A DNA stretch of 64,000 nucleotides from Paulinella micropora (taxonomy: Eukaryota > Cercozoa > Imbricatea > Euglyphida), in assembly GCA_009731375.1 (NCBI GenBank), contig BJOX01000008.1, positions 841,103 through 905,102 on the forward strand, written 5' to 3'. Positions within the stretch are counted from its first letter, which is position 1, and each line of letters starts with the position of its first letter. Shown here in pieces: positions 31,984-43,502 of the stretch. A program made the translations under genes and the position numbers. The notes under the pieces were generated by a model. It searched no databases. It saw only the letters and a program-made list of their open reading frames with translations, and was not told the DNA's origin.

Positions 31984-32296
31984 CTAGAGTTTTTCTGAAC
32001 CCCCCATCGCTTTCTGTTCTGTAATGAGTTCCGTCATGCTGGCGCCCACGTAGAGTCTGAAGCAGCTGGACGACCACCTGCCCGCTCGCATGATAGCAGT
32101 GTCGGAGGCACCGCAGGCGAAGAGACGAGCAGCACCCCCACGGCGTAGCGAAATTCCGTTGAAACGGGCCGCCGTTGGAACACGAGCATTCTTCAGGAGG
32201 ATGCGCATGGTGTCGACAAAAACCGAGCGGTTGATTGGGGAATTATCAGCTAGGCGGATAGATAGTTCGCCTCCGTGCCATCCGATCGGCGACGGC
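31984..32296 (-). pseudogene. Tyrosine recombinase C-terminal catalytic fragment
   Basis: The minus-strand frame, open from about 32296, contains the C-terminal signature of tyrosine recombinases: FNGISLRRGGAARLFACG, then IMRAGRWSS, then FRLYVG at the end. In the family this region supplies the H-x-x-R box, a second His/Trp and the nucleophilic Tyr. Here SLRRGG matches the Arg box, GRW matches the Trp position, and FRLY supplies the Tyr. The residue where His is expected (G-H-S-L-R) is Ile, so the fragment is probably inactive unless this is a sequence error. The N-terminal part with the first catalytic Arg is replaced by a (GATA)n tract. Such recombinases in eukaryotes are typical of DIRS-like and Crypton elements; which one is undetermined. 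Confidence 0.6.
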
Positions 32297-32307
32297 GGTA
32301 TATATAT

Positions 32308-32309
32308 TG

Positions 32310-32379
<70 letters not shown>

Positions 32380-32754
32380 CCTTCCTTGCTTGCTTCCTTG
32401 CTTGCTTCCTTCTTTGCTTCCTTTCTTCCTTCCTTCCTTGCTTGCTTGCTTGCTTCCTAGACTTATTGTACTACGATACGAGAATACTAGAACGAGATAT
32501 TTAAGCGCGCTTTGCTGCGCTGTGAGTATATTTATTTATGTGTGTATCTGTATTTAAAAGAAAGTACATGTAGAAAAATATATGTAGAAATTAAAGTACA
32601 GAAAGCTAAGAATATATTACATTATATATTAATATTTCATATGCATATGCATATGCATATGCTAGCTAGATAGAGTCGATCGCGAGAGACGTCTCCGTAA
32701 TATAATCTTCAGTTTTCACATGCATCCTCGAGCTCATTCAGTATCTCCCATCCC
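32308..32754. repeat. (GATA)n and (CTTC/CTTG)n microsatellites, then AT-rich spacer
   Basis: (GATA)n at 32311-32379, CTTCCTTG/CTTGCTTG repeats at 32380-32457, then AT-rich sequence with a (GCATAT)n palindromic run near 32640-32662. No gene up to the LTR boundary. Confidence 0.9.
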
Positions 32755-33456
32755 TGTATTAAGACCGGACGTCTTAACCCTTACGAGCTCGAGCTCAATA
32801 ATAAAAATGGAATTTAATAATAACATTGAACACAACTGGTTCAGTACTAACAGCCACTTCTAAGAAAGAAAGTGTTGTCAGGAATGAACACAAACAACAA
32901 GCTAAAGGGAAAACAGCGCAAAAACAGAGTGTCCCTATGACTGGTTCAACTGACACGATGCGTTACGTCCGTAACCTGCACAAATGTCAAACCATACAAA
33001 AAACCATAACGCATAAGTGCAATTTCCCTTATTTAGCCATAAATTCACAGTCACGGGAAAAACTACCAAATTTCACGTAATTTACGTAAAATTATCCTCA
33101 ACTTCAAACGGTTCCTACAATCGCAATAAAAGGATCGGGTCAACGCTATTAATGTGGGAGGTTAATGAATACAAATGCTACCCAAAGGTGTAGCATACAT
33201 CATAATAACATATTCCACTCAGGTAAATTGTTAAGTGCAAAATATAGGATTTAAAGTCCTAGTGGACTCTAAGCATTCGAGCTTCCTTCCTCTATTCCTT
33301 ATCCTAATACAATATTAAAACCGGAAGTATTGTTCAAAACAGGAAATATAATAAGAATTCATCTTAAATACATGTAATAACAATGAATCACTTCCAAGAG
33401 TGAATTCCCGTAAAAACAATAGCGTAAAAACGATGTAGTATACAGTGGGTGTTACA
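32755..33456 (-). repeat. 3' LTR of the retrotransposon
   Basis: About 702 bp, a near-identical direct repeat of 41365-42059, with TG...CA ends. Compared with the other LTR it has an extra CTCGAG-like hexamer near 32785 and other small differences. Plus-strand open frames inside it are not genes. Confidence 0.9.
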
Positions 33457-33462
33457 TAGCAA

Positions 33463-33477
33463 CCCTTCCTCCTCCTT
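33463..33477 (-). promoter_or_regulatory. Polypurine tract
   Basis: On the minus strand AAGGAGGAGGAAGGG lies six bases before the 3' LTR, the expected position of the plus-strand primer for reverse transcription. Confidence 0.6.
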
Positions 33478-34495
33478 GAGATCGCTCGATCTCAATTCCC
33501 GGAATAATACCAACGGAAACTACATCTTCGTATAATCTCGTCAGTACAGGCTTCTGATGAATCCTAGCCGCTTGTCCACTTTCCAAGAGCTGACCATGCT
33601 CGACTCTCGATCTAATCTTACCAAGAGCCATCCAACAGATTAAAGGCTTGTGCTTCATATGGGCCAAGTGCCAAGACTTATTCCTGCCCGAAGATCATGA
33701 AATAACACTCGGAAAGTTAATGCCCTCAATCCTACGCGCGCGATTTATCCGAAGTCACAGTCCCGTAGCCCGGTCGACCACCAACCAGACACTGTCTAAT
33801 CAGTCGAAGGTGAATTGTGCCTTGGTCCCGAGATCCGAATTAACCGAATCCCAAAGTCCAAATCTTAAAACGACGATTGCCTCTTCGTCGAGTATACCTT
33901 TTGTACTGTGCCCTTAAAGTACTAGTTATCCACACGCATGGTCTACGTGCGCCCAACTTCCCTCCACCGATCCTAATTTCAATCCTTCCTCCTTATCCGC
34001 ATCCCTGATGCCATTCCCTCACTTCAGGCTCGGGTGTTTCTTCCCACGCACCGTCTCTGTTGCGTGTGCACCCCCAATCAGCCTTAAGTCCACCCCGCTC
34101 TCCTTGAGCACGTCTCAACCCTTTTGTGGTATATGTCAGTAGTGCAGCTCGAAGGGGTAATCCAACACTCCCCTCGGCCACGCCGATATTGTCCATGCCT
34201 CGTGATCCTTGTCACACTTCCGTGTAGCAGGATCTATCTTAGCATTCCAGACTTCTCTGTTCGCAGAGTCCCACCACACTGGGACATACTCGCGGTACAT
34301 CCGGTTTTTCACCATGCACTTATCCCAAAACCTGTAAAACTGTAGCAGGCGGAAGGTTCCTAAGCGCACTTTCCGACGATCGAGTCTTGCTCGAGTCCTT
34401 AGCCAGACCCACCACCTTCATCACAAAGAGAACATCCTTATCCCCTTTGGTAACGAATCTGGTTGGGGGCAGATAGAACTGATCCAATACCCACG
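33478..34495 (-). other. Retrotransposon 3' internal region, mostly non-coding or broken
   Basis: Between the pol extension and the 3' LTR. One minus-strand frame (34369-34136) reads an aromatic-rich segment (FYRFWDKCM, VPVWWDSANREVW) that may be the end of the polyprotein or a separate domain. No known fold is recognised. The rest has no open frame of note. Confidence 0.4.
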
Positions 34496-35161
34496 TCATT
34501 CCCAGTACCTTATTACCTTCCTTCCATTTCTTGTGCTGACTTCCACCTGCGAGAGAACCATCGGTCCCTCCGGTTGTGCCTGCACATCCGGCTTCCTACG
34601 CTTACCCGGCCTACTTCCCGGCTCAGAGTAGATCAGATCATTATCTGCCGCTCTCTTCGCCGCCTCTGTGGGTGGCTTGTGACTTGATCCTGACCCCTGC
34701 TCTCCGGTTTCGGGCTTCTTAGGGTTCACCAGGCCCGCGCCCTCCACGGGGCTCCGTGCCGGTCCCCCCCCCCCTCCCCCCCTTGCCCTTCTCCCCAGTT
34801 TCGGGCTTCTTAGGTTTACCCGGCCCGCACCCTCCACGGGGCTCCGTGCCGGTCCCCCCCCCCCCCCCCCCCCCCCCCCCCNNNNNNNNNNNNNNNNNNN
34901 NNNNNNNNNNNNNNNNNNNNNNNNNNNNNNNNNNNNNNNNNNNNNNNNNNNNNNNNNNNNNNNNNNNNNNNNNNNNNNNNNNNNNNNNNNNNCCCCCCCC
35001 CCCTTACCCTTTCCTTCCCCGGGCTTACCACTATCGGGCTCCTTATCCATCCCCAATTTAGGAGGGTCCTGAAACTCCCCCTTTTCCCTGACGAGCGCTT
35101 CTTGGAGCGTCTCATTCTCCATGAGGAACGAATCGTACTTAATGAGGCGTCGAACATTCAC
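34496..35161 (-). pseudogene. Retrotransposon pol C-terminal extension, interrupted by a gap
   Basis: Continues the integrase frame after a shift in a G run near 35178. The N-terminal part reads VNVRRLIKYDSF and a charged coil-like stretch. Then come Gly/Pro/Lys-rich repeats (SPVEGAGRVN and SPVEGAGLVN, two copies of a ~70-bp unit) around a 111-base gap (34882-34992) bounded by C runs. It ends in TRNGRKVIRYWE. Low complexity suggests a linker or basic tail; no chromodomain is identified. Confidence 0.45.
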
Positions 35162-35560
35162 AATCTTCTTCTCCCCCCTGGCTTATAAGTCACCATGGAC
35201 AAGTCCTGCTCTAAGGGCTCCTTGCTTAGCTTGCGGGCCTGTTCCGCTAGCCTTGCTTGCCTCATCGCTTGGATTGCCTCCATGGAGACGCGCATACGGA
35301 CCCCCCAAAGCTCGTCCTCATCCATCGCCAGCCCAGGCCCACCCTGGTAAACCAAGTGCTGCGGCATCACCGGCTCCTGTCCATATACCACCTTGTACGG
35401 GGACCTACATTCCGCCCCCGCCCCAAGGGCTTTCGATGGCATTGCATTCATCGCGAACACAAAGCTCGGGACCACTTCCCTCCACAAGAGCTGACTCTTC
35501 TTGCAGTAGGCCCTCAGAGCTGATTTGAGTGGTCTGTGGACACGCCCTCGGGCTGTATGG
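35158..35560 (-). pseudogene. Retrotransposon integrase C-terminal part (shifted frame)
   Basis: After a frameshift near 35560 the sequence continues as HRPLKSALRAYCKKSQ, then PYKVVYGQEP, matching the final helix and the P-[FY]-x-[LV]-[VL]-[YF]-G motif that ends Ty3/gypsy integrase cores. The preceding frame reads on for about 50 residues of unrelated sequence before a stop at 35405, which supports a real shift at this point. Confidence 0.65.
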
Positions 35561-37675
35561 CGTCATATACTGCCAGTGAACCCCGTAGAACTTCGCGAGC
35601 CTTTCCATAAGCTCGTTGTCAAAGGCCTGCCCTTTATCCGAGCAAATCGTTCTCGGGACCCCCACCACACAAAGGACTCGATCGATCAGTTCCCTGGCTG
35701 TCGTCTCCGCCGTCGTGTCTGGAACCGGGATCGCCCAAACGTAATTGCTGGCCCTGTCTATAACCGTCAACAAGAACTTGTCCTTCGCCGGTCCCACCGG
35801 CGGCAACGGCCCCACGTGGTCCACATGCAGGAACTCAAAGAGCCTTTCCAGCAATGTAAATTTTCCCACCGGGATCTTCCCTTCCATCGGGAATCTCTTG
35901 TTCATCAGACAGGCCGTGCAGCCTTTAACTCTTTCCTTTACAAACCGATCCATCCCTTCCCACCAGAACCTCCTTTTGATAATCCACTGCGTCCTCTGCA
36001 CTCCCGGGTGATTAACCAACGGGACCACATGCGACGCTACGTAGATCATCTGCCTCAGTTTGGCCGGGACCCACAAAACCCACTTCTCCGGGTTATTGGC
36101 AGTGTCTGCCGCCTTGCCCTTGTACCATAGGAGGCCATCCCGCCACGCCAAAGTTTTCAGCTGTGTTCGGATCTTGTCCGTCAACAACAACTCATCCCCC
36201 GCCAAGAAGTACTGGATCAACTCCTTGTACTCCCCGTCGGCTCTCTGGCATTGTTTCCAAGCCTCCACAGATGCAATGCGCACTGTACCGTCCTCTACCT
36301 GGATTCCCTCATAAAGCCTGGAATCCGGCCCCAACCTCTTCGCAGCCGCCACCGGCTCGATAGAGGTCTTCTCTGACTCGAGAGCCGTTTCCACGCCCGG
36401 GTCTTCCACGTAGGTGCGGACAGCCGGTGCCGCATGTGCCTGGCAACAGTAGCACTCATGCTCCGCCTTATCCTCATCCTGTATCGCGGCCTTGTCGGCC
36501 TCGTACTCCTTAAGGCGTTGCCTGGCCTCCTCCGCAAAGTGCTCCTCACAGCACTCCGCTCGGCCTACCTCCCGTTCTAACTGAGTCGTCATAACTCTCC
36601 TAAATTCCGCCCTCTTAGCTTCCACCAGCTTAGGCGCTTTCCGGCTCGCACCCGGGTGAGCCTTATTGGCATAGAAGACCATGTTCGCCGGCAAGACATC
36701 CTTCATGTCTTTCCTCAACGCCAAATCCTCGAATTCATCCATCTGCTGCATAGCAGCCAGACAGGCGGACGGCGTAGAGTAATTGACCCTAGTCAAAGAG
36801 TCGGCAACAATAATTTTCTTGCCGGGCAGATATTTGACGGTGAAGTCATAGCACGACAGCAGAGCCTGCCATCTGGCCAACCGGCCTGTGCAATCATTCG
36901 TCATTAACCATAGAAGGTTCTGATGATTGGTTCTTACAACGATATCCCGTGACCCCCACAAGTACTCCCTGAGCCGTATAAAGGACCAGACCACCGCCAA
37001 GGCTTCCCTCTGCCTCGTACAGTAGTTTTGTTCAGCCTTATTGAGCTTGCGGCTCAAATACATAATCGGCCTCAGGACCCCATGACTATCGTATTGCTGT
37101 AAGACCGCCCCGATAGCATACTTAGACGCATCGGTGTCCAGCACATACGGCTTGTCAACAACCGGCATCATCAAGATGCACTCCTTATTGAACTTGGGAT
37201 CACGAGTTAACATTTCCTTAATAAACTGGAACGTCTCCTCCTGTTTAGGCGTCCATTCCCGCATATCGCCTTTCAAGTACAGCTCCCTCAACGGTTTGAC
37301 CGTCTCTGACCGATTCGGAAAGAACTGACTATAATATTGCGCCAGCGCAATAAAGGAGAATAGCTCCGACCGCGTCTGAGGCCGCTTAATTCCGTCCACA
37401 GCCTCCCTCTTCTTCGCGGCGATCGCTACCGTTCCGTTCGAGATGTCATAACCAAGATAAGTAACCTGTCGGGTCGCAAACTGACACTTGGCCAGATTCA
37501 CCTTGAGACCGAACTCTCTCACCCGTCGAAAAATATCTCGGATGTGAGCAAGGTGTTTCTCCATGGTATTGGAGTAGATGATAATATCATCGATAACAAA
37601 AAGCAAAATCCTCCGCCTTCTGCCCATACTTCTCCATAAACCCACCTGCCCTTCCATCCTCAAACTGTCGACCAA
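35550..37675 (-). pseudogene. Retrotransposon reverse transcriptase palm end, RNase H and integrase
   Basis: The frame opens at the catalytic box of reverse transcriptase (VIDDIIIYS), continues through the thumb (LGYDIS), then RNase H (VLDTDASKYAIGAVLQQ, EALAVVWSF, VRTNHQNLLWL) and a tether. The integrase zinc finger is H-x3-H...C-x2-C (HVVPLVNHPG, CTACLMNK), and the core starts HVDHVGPL with the second Asp at SDKGQAFDNE. The DDE core's Glu lies around the frameshift at ~35560. A ~170-residue charged insertion with CYCCQAH sits between RNase H and the integrase finger. The start overlaps the previous frame at the YxDD box (~37610-37625), where one or two bases have been gained or lost. Not functional as written. 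Confidence 0.85.
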
Positions 37676-39011
37676 GCATCTTCTGCATTGCTGCTTGAAA
37701 TATGCCCGGCGAGTTCCTCAGACCCATCGGCAATACCTTCCACTGGTAAAACGTCATGCCCACCACAAACGCGGTAAGCCACCTGCTCTTTTTACTGAGC
37801 GGGATCTGCCAGAACCCAATTTTCAAATCCAACACCGAGTAATATTTCGCGTGCTTTAACTTGCGCATACAATCGTCAATCTTAGGCAGCGGATACCGCT
37901 CACCCTCGATGATCTTGTTCGCCCGATAATAATTCACACAAAATCTCAGTGCGCCATCCGGCTTCGGAACCATCCGTACATGAGACGAAATCGGGGAGTC
38001 CGAGAACTCCGTGAAATCATCTGCCTGTAGTTCCTCTGCCTTCTCTTGGGCAATGCTCTCCTCCCTGCGGCCTAGACTAGATCTCCTAGAGGCATGCGTG
38101 ATATTCATCCCCGGTATCTTCCTGAGATGAGCCTCAACATGCTTGACCGTTCCCGGCCTAGGCGGATCAAAGACCTCCTTTTCCTTGGCCATCAACTTCT
38201 GAAGGCTCTTGAGATCTTCCTCGCTTCCTTTCCAATCCGCCCGCATTTGAGTCATGTTCTCCTCCCATGACTGAGCGTTCCCCCGACTTTTCAGCTCGGG
38301 CGCCTCCGCCATATCCGTCCACGCATCCTCCACCAGGCCATCCTCAGAGGGCATCTCTTCCTCCTTCTGGTGGTACTTGACTTCAGAAAACTCATCCCAT
38401 TTACCCAGATTCGCCATTCGATCCAGAACCAAGGCGTACTGAATGGGTGCCTTCTTCGTATAAAACCCCGTGAAACATGTAAATGCCTGCTCACGTATCG
38501 TCTGAAGATTATACCCCTTGAGTGAGTTCCGATAAGCCAGCCCCTGTGCCCTAGTGCCTAATCTACAAGCAAGCACCAAATGCTGCTTCCTAGACGGCAC
38601 CGGGATCGGGTGATCCACCATCCGGTCCAAAACCTCATCCGCCCATAGTGCCTTGTCATGCAACGGTAGGACAATAGAGAACGGTTTGTCATCCTCGAAA
38701 TACTTCGTGAGCAGCTTCGCCGTCTCCCTAGAATTCCGCGGACAAAGAGGTTTGTCACCCCACATGTTCCCCACAAAATCCATAATTTCATCCTCCGTCC
38801 CTCCCGTTGGAACCCGCACCGATATCAACGGTTCAAACAACGGCCTATTGGCCTGTGACGCCTTTGCATGGAAGCAGTATCGGTTCTGAAGGAACACATA
38901 AGGCCCCTTCTTCCCATCCCTGAACCTATCCATCCCTGCCTCCACCTCCATGTTATGTTCTTCCATTGTGCAGGCCATAATCTGGGCACACCGGTGAATT
39001 AAGTCCTCCAC
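37587..39011 (-). pseudogene. Retrotransposon N-terminal pol with reverse transcriptase fingers/palm
   Basis: A 474-codon frame on the minus strand. The N-terminal ~300 residues are not recognised (possibly Gag-pol linker). The last ~170 are a Ty3/gypsy-type reverse transcriptase: MVPKPDGALRFCVNYYRAN, YPLPKIDD, YYSVLDLKIGFWQIPL (first catalytic Asp), TAFVVG and LPMGLRNSPGIFQ. The frame ends at AFCYR just where the YxDD box should follow, and the overlapping frame supplies it. Notable substitutions are LKIGFWQI for the usual LKSGYHQI. Confidence 0.85.
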
Positions 39012-39019
39012 TGTTGCCC

Positions 39020-40190
39020 TTTCCCAACGTCGAACAACGTTCCTAGCCTTTCCCGCTAGCCCGCGGTACTCTGGTTGGAAATCCTTGTATTAATTGTCCA
39101 ACGCCGGGTGTTGATAAGGCTTCGGTATGACCAACTGCACCTTTGCGCCCCGCGCAATGGCATGTGGGTCACCGGCGCCGACCGGGCCATGCTTAGTGTA
39201 TGATACCGCGTAAGTATCGGATTCCGTATGAAAGAGCGGAACTGCAGCCCGCCCCCTCACCACATCCTCTGCGTCATCGTCACTAATGCCATAGTGCACT
39301 AAACCTGACCGGCAATCAATTAATGTATTAGCTGCTTGAATCCAATCAGCAACCCTCCCGAATACTCCGGAAAGACATAGAACTGGTTGTCAAAGGACTT
39401 ACTGGAGTAACGTTCCATGGTCAAGACCATTGTCCCCGTAACCTCTGCCCTCCTTTCCATTCACCCCTTCTATGCTTCCTTTAGTCGGCAACATATTCTT
39501 CTCCAAACACGCCCGATTGGACGTTATGAAATCCGCGCCCGCGATATTAATGTTAGCCACCGTATCATTGGCTACATCGCATGTACTTTCCAGATCCACG
39601 CAGTAGACCTGAGAAACGCACAACGCGTGCTCCGGCATCTCAATAGCCTCCAGGCACTCCTTCAAGTCAGACAAAAGAACAAAACTGTTATTAAAATTTT
39701 CCCGATCCGACAGCCCGCTGCTGATGAAGCCCTCGCCAAAAGCAGTAGCTTGTATCCCACCGGCATTTTAACCGGTCGCCGTTTTCCTTCCCACGGCTCC
39801 TTCAGCTATGTCATAGCTGCCCAAGTAACTGAAATCTGACACGCAGCCATAGATGTCCGAATGGCTTTACCGCCATATCCCTCCATATTTATGCAGTGCG
39901 TCCCACACCGTATAGATTTCAGTGACAGTCCTTCCAGCCGGCTACAAAACCATTCAATTCCGCACGGCAATCACTTTGAAATCCATAGTGACATCCCATC
40001 ACTAAGTCCCATAGTGACATCCGTCACTTCCGTAGTGACATCCAGGCCAATCACCTCCCTCTTCAAAGCGTACCGTCGAATATCAGCCAACCGGTTGCCG
40101 AAAGAAAAGATCAGAGAAAAAATTTTAATCAAAACTTATGTATTAATAACCACTCAGTCAGTCTCCTCAGTGTGACTAAACCATGTATTA
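39020..40190 (-). pseudogene. Retrotransposon Gag/protease region, degenerate
   Basis: Short minus-strand frames (39299-39090, 39674-39399 and others) lie upstream of pol in element order. One reads NTLIDCRSGLVHYG, resembling a retroviral aspartic protease start, but without the exact D-[ST]-G triad. No zinc knuckle is visible. Probably the broken end of Gag and the protease. Confidence 0.4.
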
Positions 40191-40195
40191 ACACA

Positions 40196-40648
40196 TCTCC
40201 AATGCAATCCAATGCAATCCAATGCAATCCAATGCAATCCAATGCAATCCCATACATATCCAATGCAATCCAATGCAATCCAATGCAATCCAATGCATAT
40301 CCAATGCAATCCAATGCAATCCAATGCATATCCAATGCAATCCAATGCATATCCAATGCATATCCAATGCAATCCAATGCAATCCAATGCAAATCCAATG
40401 CAATCCAATGCAATCCGATGCATATCCAATTTAATCCAATGCATATCCAAGGAAATCCAATGCAATCCAATGCAATCCAATGCAATCCAATGCAATCCAA
40501 TGCAATCCAATGCAATCCAATGCAATCCAATGCAATCCAATGCAATCCAATGCAATCCAATGCAATCCAATGCAATCCAATGCATATCCAATGCAATCCA
40601 ATGCAATCCAATGCATATGCAATGCAATCCAATGCAATCCAATGCATT
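40196..40648. repeat. (CCAATGCAAT)n minisatellite inside the retrotransposon
   Basis: About 450 bp of a 10-bp unit CCAATGCAAT, mixed with a 12-bp variant containing GCATAT. Because the unit is short of stops, several frames are open in both directions; none is taken as a gene. It lies in the leader/Gag part of the element. Confidence 0.95.
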
Positions 40649-40714
40649 CCCTCTTGTTCCGCAACAGAACAGGAAACAGAGACAAAAGGCATTAATGCTC
40701 ACATCCCTCCCACC

Positions 40715-40770
<56 letters not shown>

Positions 40771-41364
40771 AAAAGAGCCATCCCTCCTCCCCTAACGCCT
40801 ATGATTGCTGGTCGCTCCCTGCCTTAACGTGCCCACTGGGTCCTTCCCTGCACCTCTGACACAGGCCTCCTCCACAGCAGACCAGTTTAACCACCTGTGC
40901 ATCTCACTCATCCAACCATGAGAGACAGGCAAAACAAACAAACATACCATGGGTCAGAGTCAGAACCAAACCCTGTCTGACTGACATACTTCTCCTACGT
41001 TAATCACCTGTCACCTCCCCTCATCCTATTAAGAGACAGGGAGACGACAGACGCAGACAGAAGAAAGAAGACCCAGGGGCCAATGTCAGTAAACCGCTGA
41101 CATGTTGACCTCCCAGGTGTCAAGGTCCAAGTTTCGAGATCAGGGTTCTTCCCTGTTTCTCCAAAACCCCCCTTAACACCTGTAGTTTCCCTTGCCCGAG
41201 ACGACTGAAAGCACTGTCTCACACGACCAGTACTGAGTACTGATTGTCGAGAAGCTACTTTACTCTCACCAAGACACAGTCAACAACAGTGACTGATTCC
41301 CCAGAGAGTGTGTCGATCCAAATTCCAAATTTTATGAGTTCGAAAAAGGCATACGGACTCCAAA
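40649..41364 (-). other. Retrotransposon leader region with (GA)n
   Basis: (GA)n at 40719-40767, then unique sequence to the LTR. Next to the LTR the minus strand reads TTTGGAGTCCGTATGCC, where TGG two bases in could be the primer-binding site. I could not match it to a specific tRNA. Confidence 0.5.
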
Positions 41365-42059
41365 TGTATTAAGACCGGACGTCTTAACCCTTACGAGCTC
41401 AATAATAAAAATGGAATTTAATAAAAACATCGAACACAACTGGTTCAGTACTAACAGCCACTTCTAAGATAGAAAGGGTTGTCAGGAATGAACCCAAAAA
41501 ACAAGCAAAAGGGAAAACAGCGCAAAAACCGGAGTGTCCCTATGACCTTGGTTCAACTGACACGATGCGTTACGTCCGTAACCTGCACAAATGCCAAAAC
41601 ATACCAAAAACCATAACCCATAAGTGCAATTTCCCTTATTTAGCCATAAATTCACAGTCACGGGAAAAAAACTGCCAAATTTCACGTAATTTACGTAAAA
41701 TTATCCTCAACTTCAAACGGTTCCTACAATCGCAATAAAAGGATCGGGTCAACGCTATTAATGTGGGAGGTTGATGAATACAAATGCTACCGAAAGGTGT
41801 AGCATACATCATAATAACATATTCCACTCCGGTAAACGATTAAGTGCAAAATATAGGATTTAAGGTCCTAGGGGACTCTAAGCATTCAAGCTTCCTTCCC
41901 CTAATCCTTATCCTAATACAACATTAAAACCGGAAGTATTGTTCGGAAATGTAATAAAAATTCATCTTAAATACATTTAATAACAAGGAATCACTTCCAA
42001 GAGTGAATTCCCGTAAAAACAATAGCGTAAAAACGATGTAGTATACCGTGGGTGTTACA
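41365..42059 (-). repeat. 5' LTR of the retrotransposon
   Basis: About 695 bp, TG...CA ended, matching 32755-33456 over its full length. As the upstream LTR in element orientation it should carry the promoter. I do not assign a specific TATA box. Confidence 0.9.
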
Positions 42060-42928
42060 TCCCCCATCCCCCATCCACCATCGACCATCTCCCATCCCTC
42101 ATCTCTCATCCCCTATGTGAGAGCTTTAAATTTGGCCCTTGCTGAAAACAGCACGGGAGTGGTGCAGTACTAGTGGTGAGCATGGGGGAGCGGGGGAGGG
42201 GGGGGGGCTAATTATAACGTAACGAAAAGACCTAAAAATATACAAAAGATGCAACGGTGCCACTGGGGTACAAAGTCCTGATGCTACGTATACCTCACTG
42301 CCAGCCTCGCAGTACCCCAGTGTCAGCCGCGCAGTACCCCAGTACATTCATCTCTCATCCCCTATGTGAGAGCTTTGGCACTTGCCAAAATTAAAACAGC
42401 ACACTGGATCCCGGAGTGGTGGGGGGGCGGGGGGGGGGGGGGGGGGGGCTGATAGACAACCAGTGCTGGGAGGGGGGGCCGTCTCGTGTGTCTTGCGTGC
42501 GCCGACGCCCGTGGGCTCCGGTTGCCGACAACGCGNNNNNNNNNNCAGCCGCGCAGTACCCCAGAGATCTCCCCAGTGTCCAAAAAGCTATGGAGATATG
42601 AATTTGAGATACGTTGCTTAATCTATAAACAGGCAGGTACCTCTTTGTCAGATACGTCGCTCAAGCTGTAAACAGGCCGGCATCTTTTTTGAAAACTTTA
42701 GCTAGCCTGTCAGAAATTTTAGCCCACCTGTCAGAAATTTTATCTCACTAAGGAAAAAACCATATAATGTGGTGGGGGATTATTTGGAAGAGATAGATGG
42801 ATAGTAACGCACCCCCCCCCCCCCCCCCANNNNNNNNNNNNNNNNNNNNNNNCCCCCCCCCCCCCCCCCCCCCCAAAGGATAAAACAATATAATAGTCAT
42901 GGATGGATGCATGGTGTGATGCATGGAT
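42060..42928. repeat. Duplicated ~250-bp segment with G/C runs and gaps
   Basis: A segment beginning CATCCCCTATGTGAGAGC recurs at 42109 and 42357. Each copy is followed by a sequence containing AAAACAGCAC, GGAGTGGTG and a G run. CGCAGTACCCCAG occurs three times (42309, 42331, 42548). Gaps at 42536-42545 and 42830-42852 are bounded by C runs. No gene. Confidence 0.8.
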
Positions 42929-42929
42929 G

Positions 42930-43482
42930 TTATTATTAATATTGCATGATTTCAGTATTAATATTGCAAAAAAGCAATATTAATATTGAAATTATGCAAT
43001 ACTAATATTGTTAAAAAACAATATTAATATTAAAATGTGTGCAATATTAATATTGCAAAAAAGCAACATTAATTAATATTGAAATTATGCAATATTAATA
43101 TTTCAAAAAAGCAATATTAATATTGAAATGTATGCAATAATAATATTAATATTGCAAAAAAGCAATATTAATATTGAAATTATACAATATTAATATTGAA
43201 ATTATGCAATATTAATATTGCAAAAAAGCAATCTTAATATTGAAATAGATGCAATATTAATATTGAAATTATGCAATATTAATATTGCAAAAAAGCAAAT
43301 TAATATTGAAAATATTGAAATTGATGCAATATTAATATTGCAAAAAGCAATATTAATATTGAAATCGATGCAATATTAATATTAAAAGAAAGAAATATTA
43401 ATATTGCAAAAAAGCAATATTAATATTGAAAATATTGAAATTGATGCAATATTAATAATGCAAAAAAGCAATATTTCAAAAC
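42930..43482. repeat. AT-rich palindromic satellite (CAATATTAATATTG)
   Basis: About 550 bp in which the perfect palindrome CAATATTAATATTG and partial forms recur every ~20-45 bp, separated by AAAAAAG or AAATTATG linkers. No coding content. It directly precedes the large inverted repeat. Confidence 0.9.
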
Positions 43483-43502
43483 TAAAAATACACATATATA
43501 TA

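Larger units (their letters stand above)
32755..42059 (-). mobile_element. Complete Ty3/gypsy-like LTR retrotransposon (minus strand), frame-broken
   Basis: Two direct repeats of ~700 bp, each starting TGTATTAAGACC and ending GGGTGTTACA, bound 7.9 kb of internal sequence read on the minus strand. Flanking bases match over TCCC on both sides, a probable 4-5 bp target duplication. Inside, in element order: a leader with TGG two bases after the 5' LTR (candidate primer-binding site), a Gag/protease region, reverse transcriptase, RNase H, zinc-finger integrase, a C-terminal extension and a purine tract (AAGGAGGAGGAAGGG, 33463-33477) next to the 3' LTR. RT before RNase H and integrase is the Ty3/gypsy order. 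At least three frameshifts interrupt pol. The LTRs differ by substitutions and small indels, so the copy is not recent. Confidence 0.88.

Noticed and set aside
32826-33080. 84-codon plus-strand frame
   Set aside because: Lies wholly inside the LTR of the minus-strand retrotransposon and is disrupted in the other LTR copy.
40129-40859. Frames of ~180-215 codons with Cys-Ile-Gly-Leu-His-Trp or Gln-Ser-Asn-Ala periodicity
   Set aside because: Products of the CCAATGCAAT minisatellite, open on both strands.
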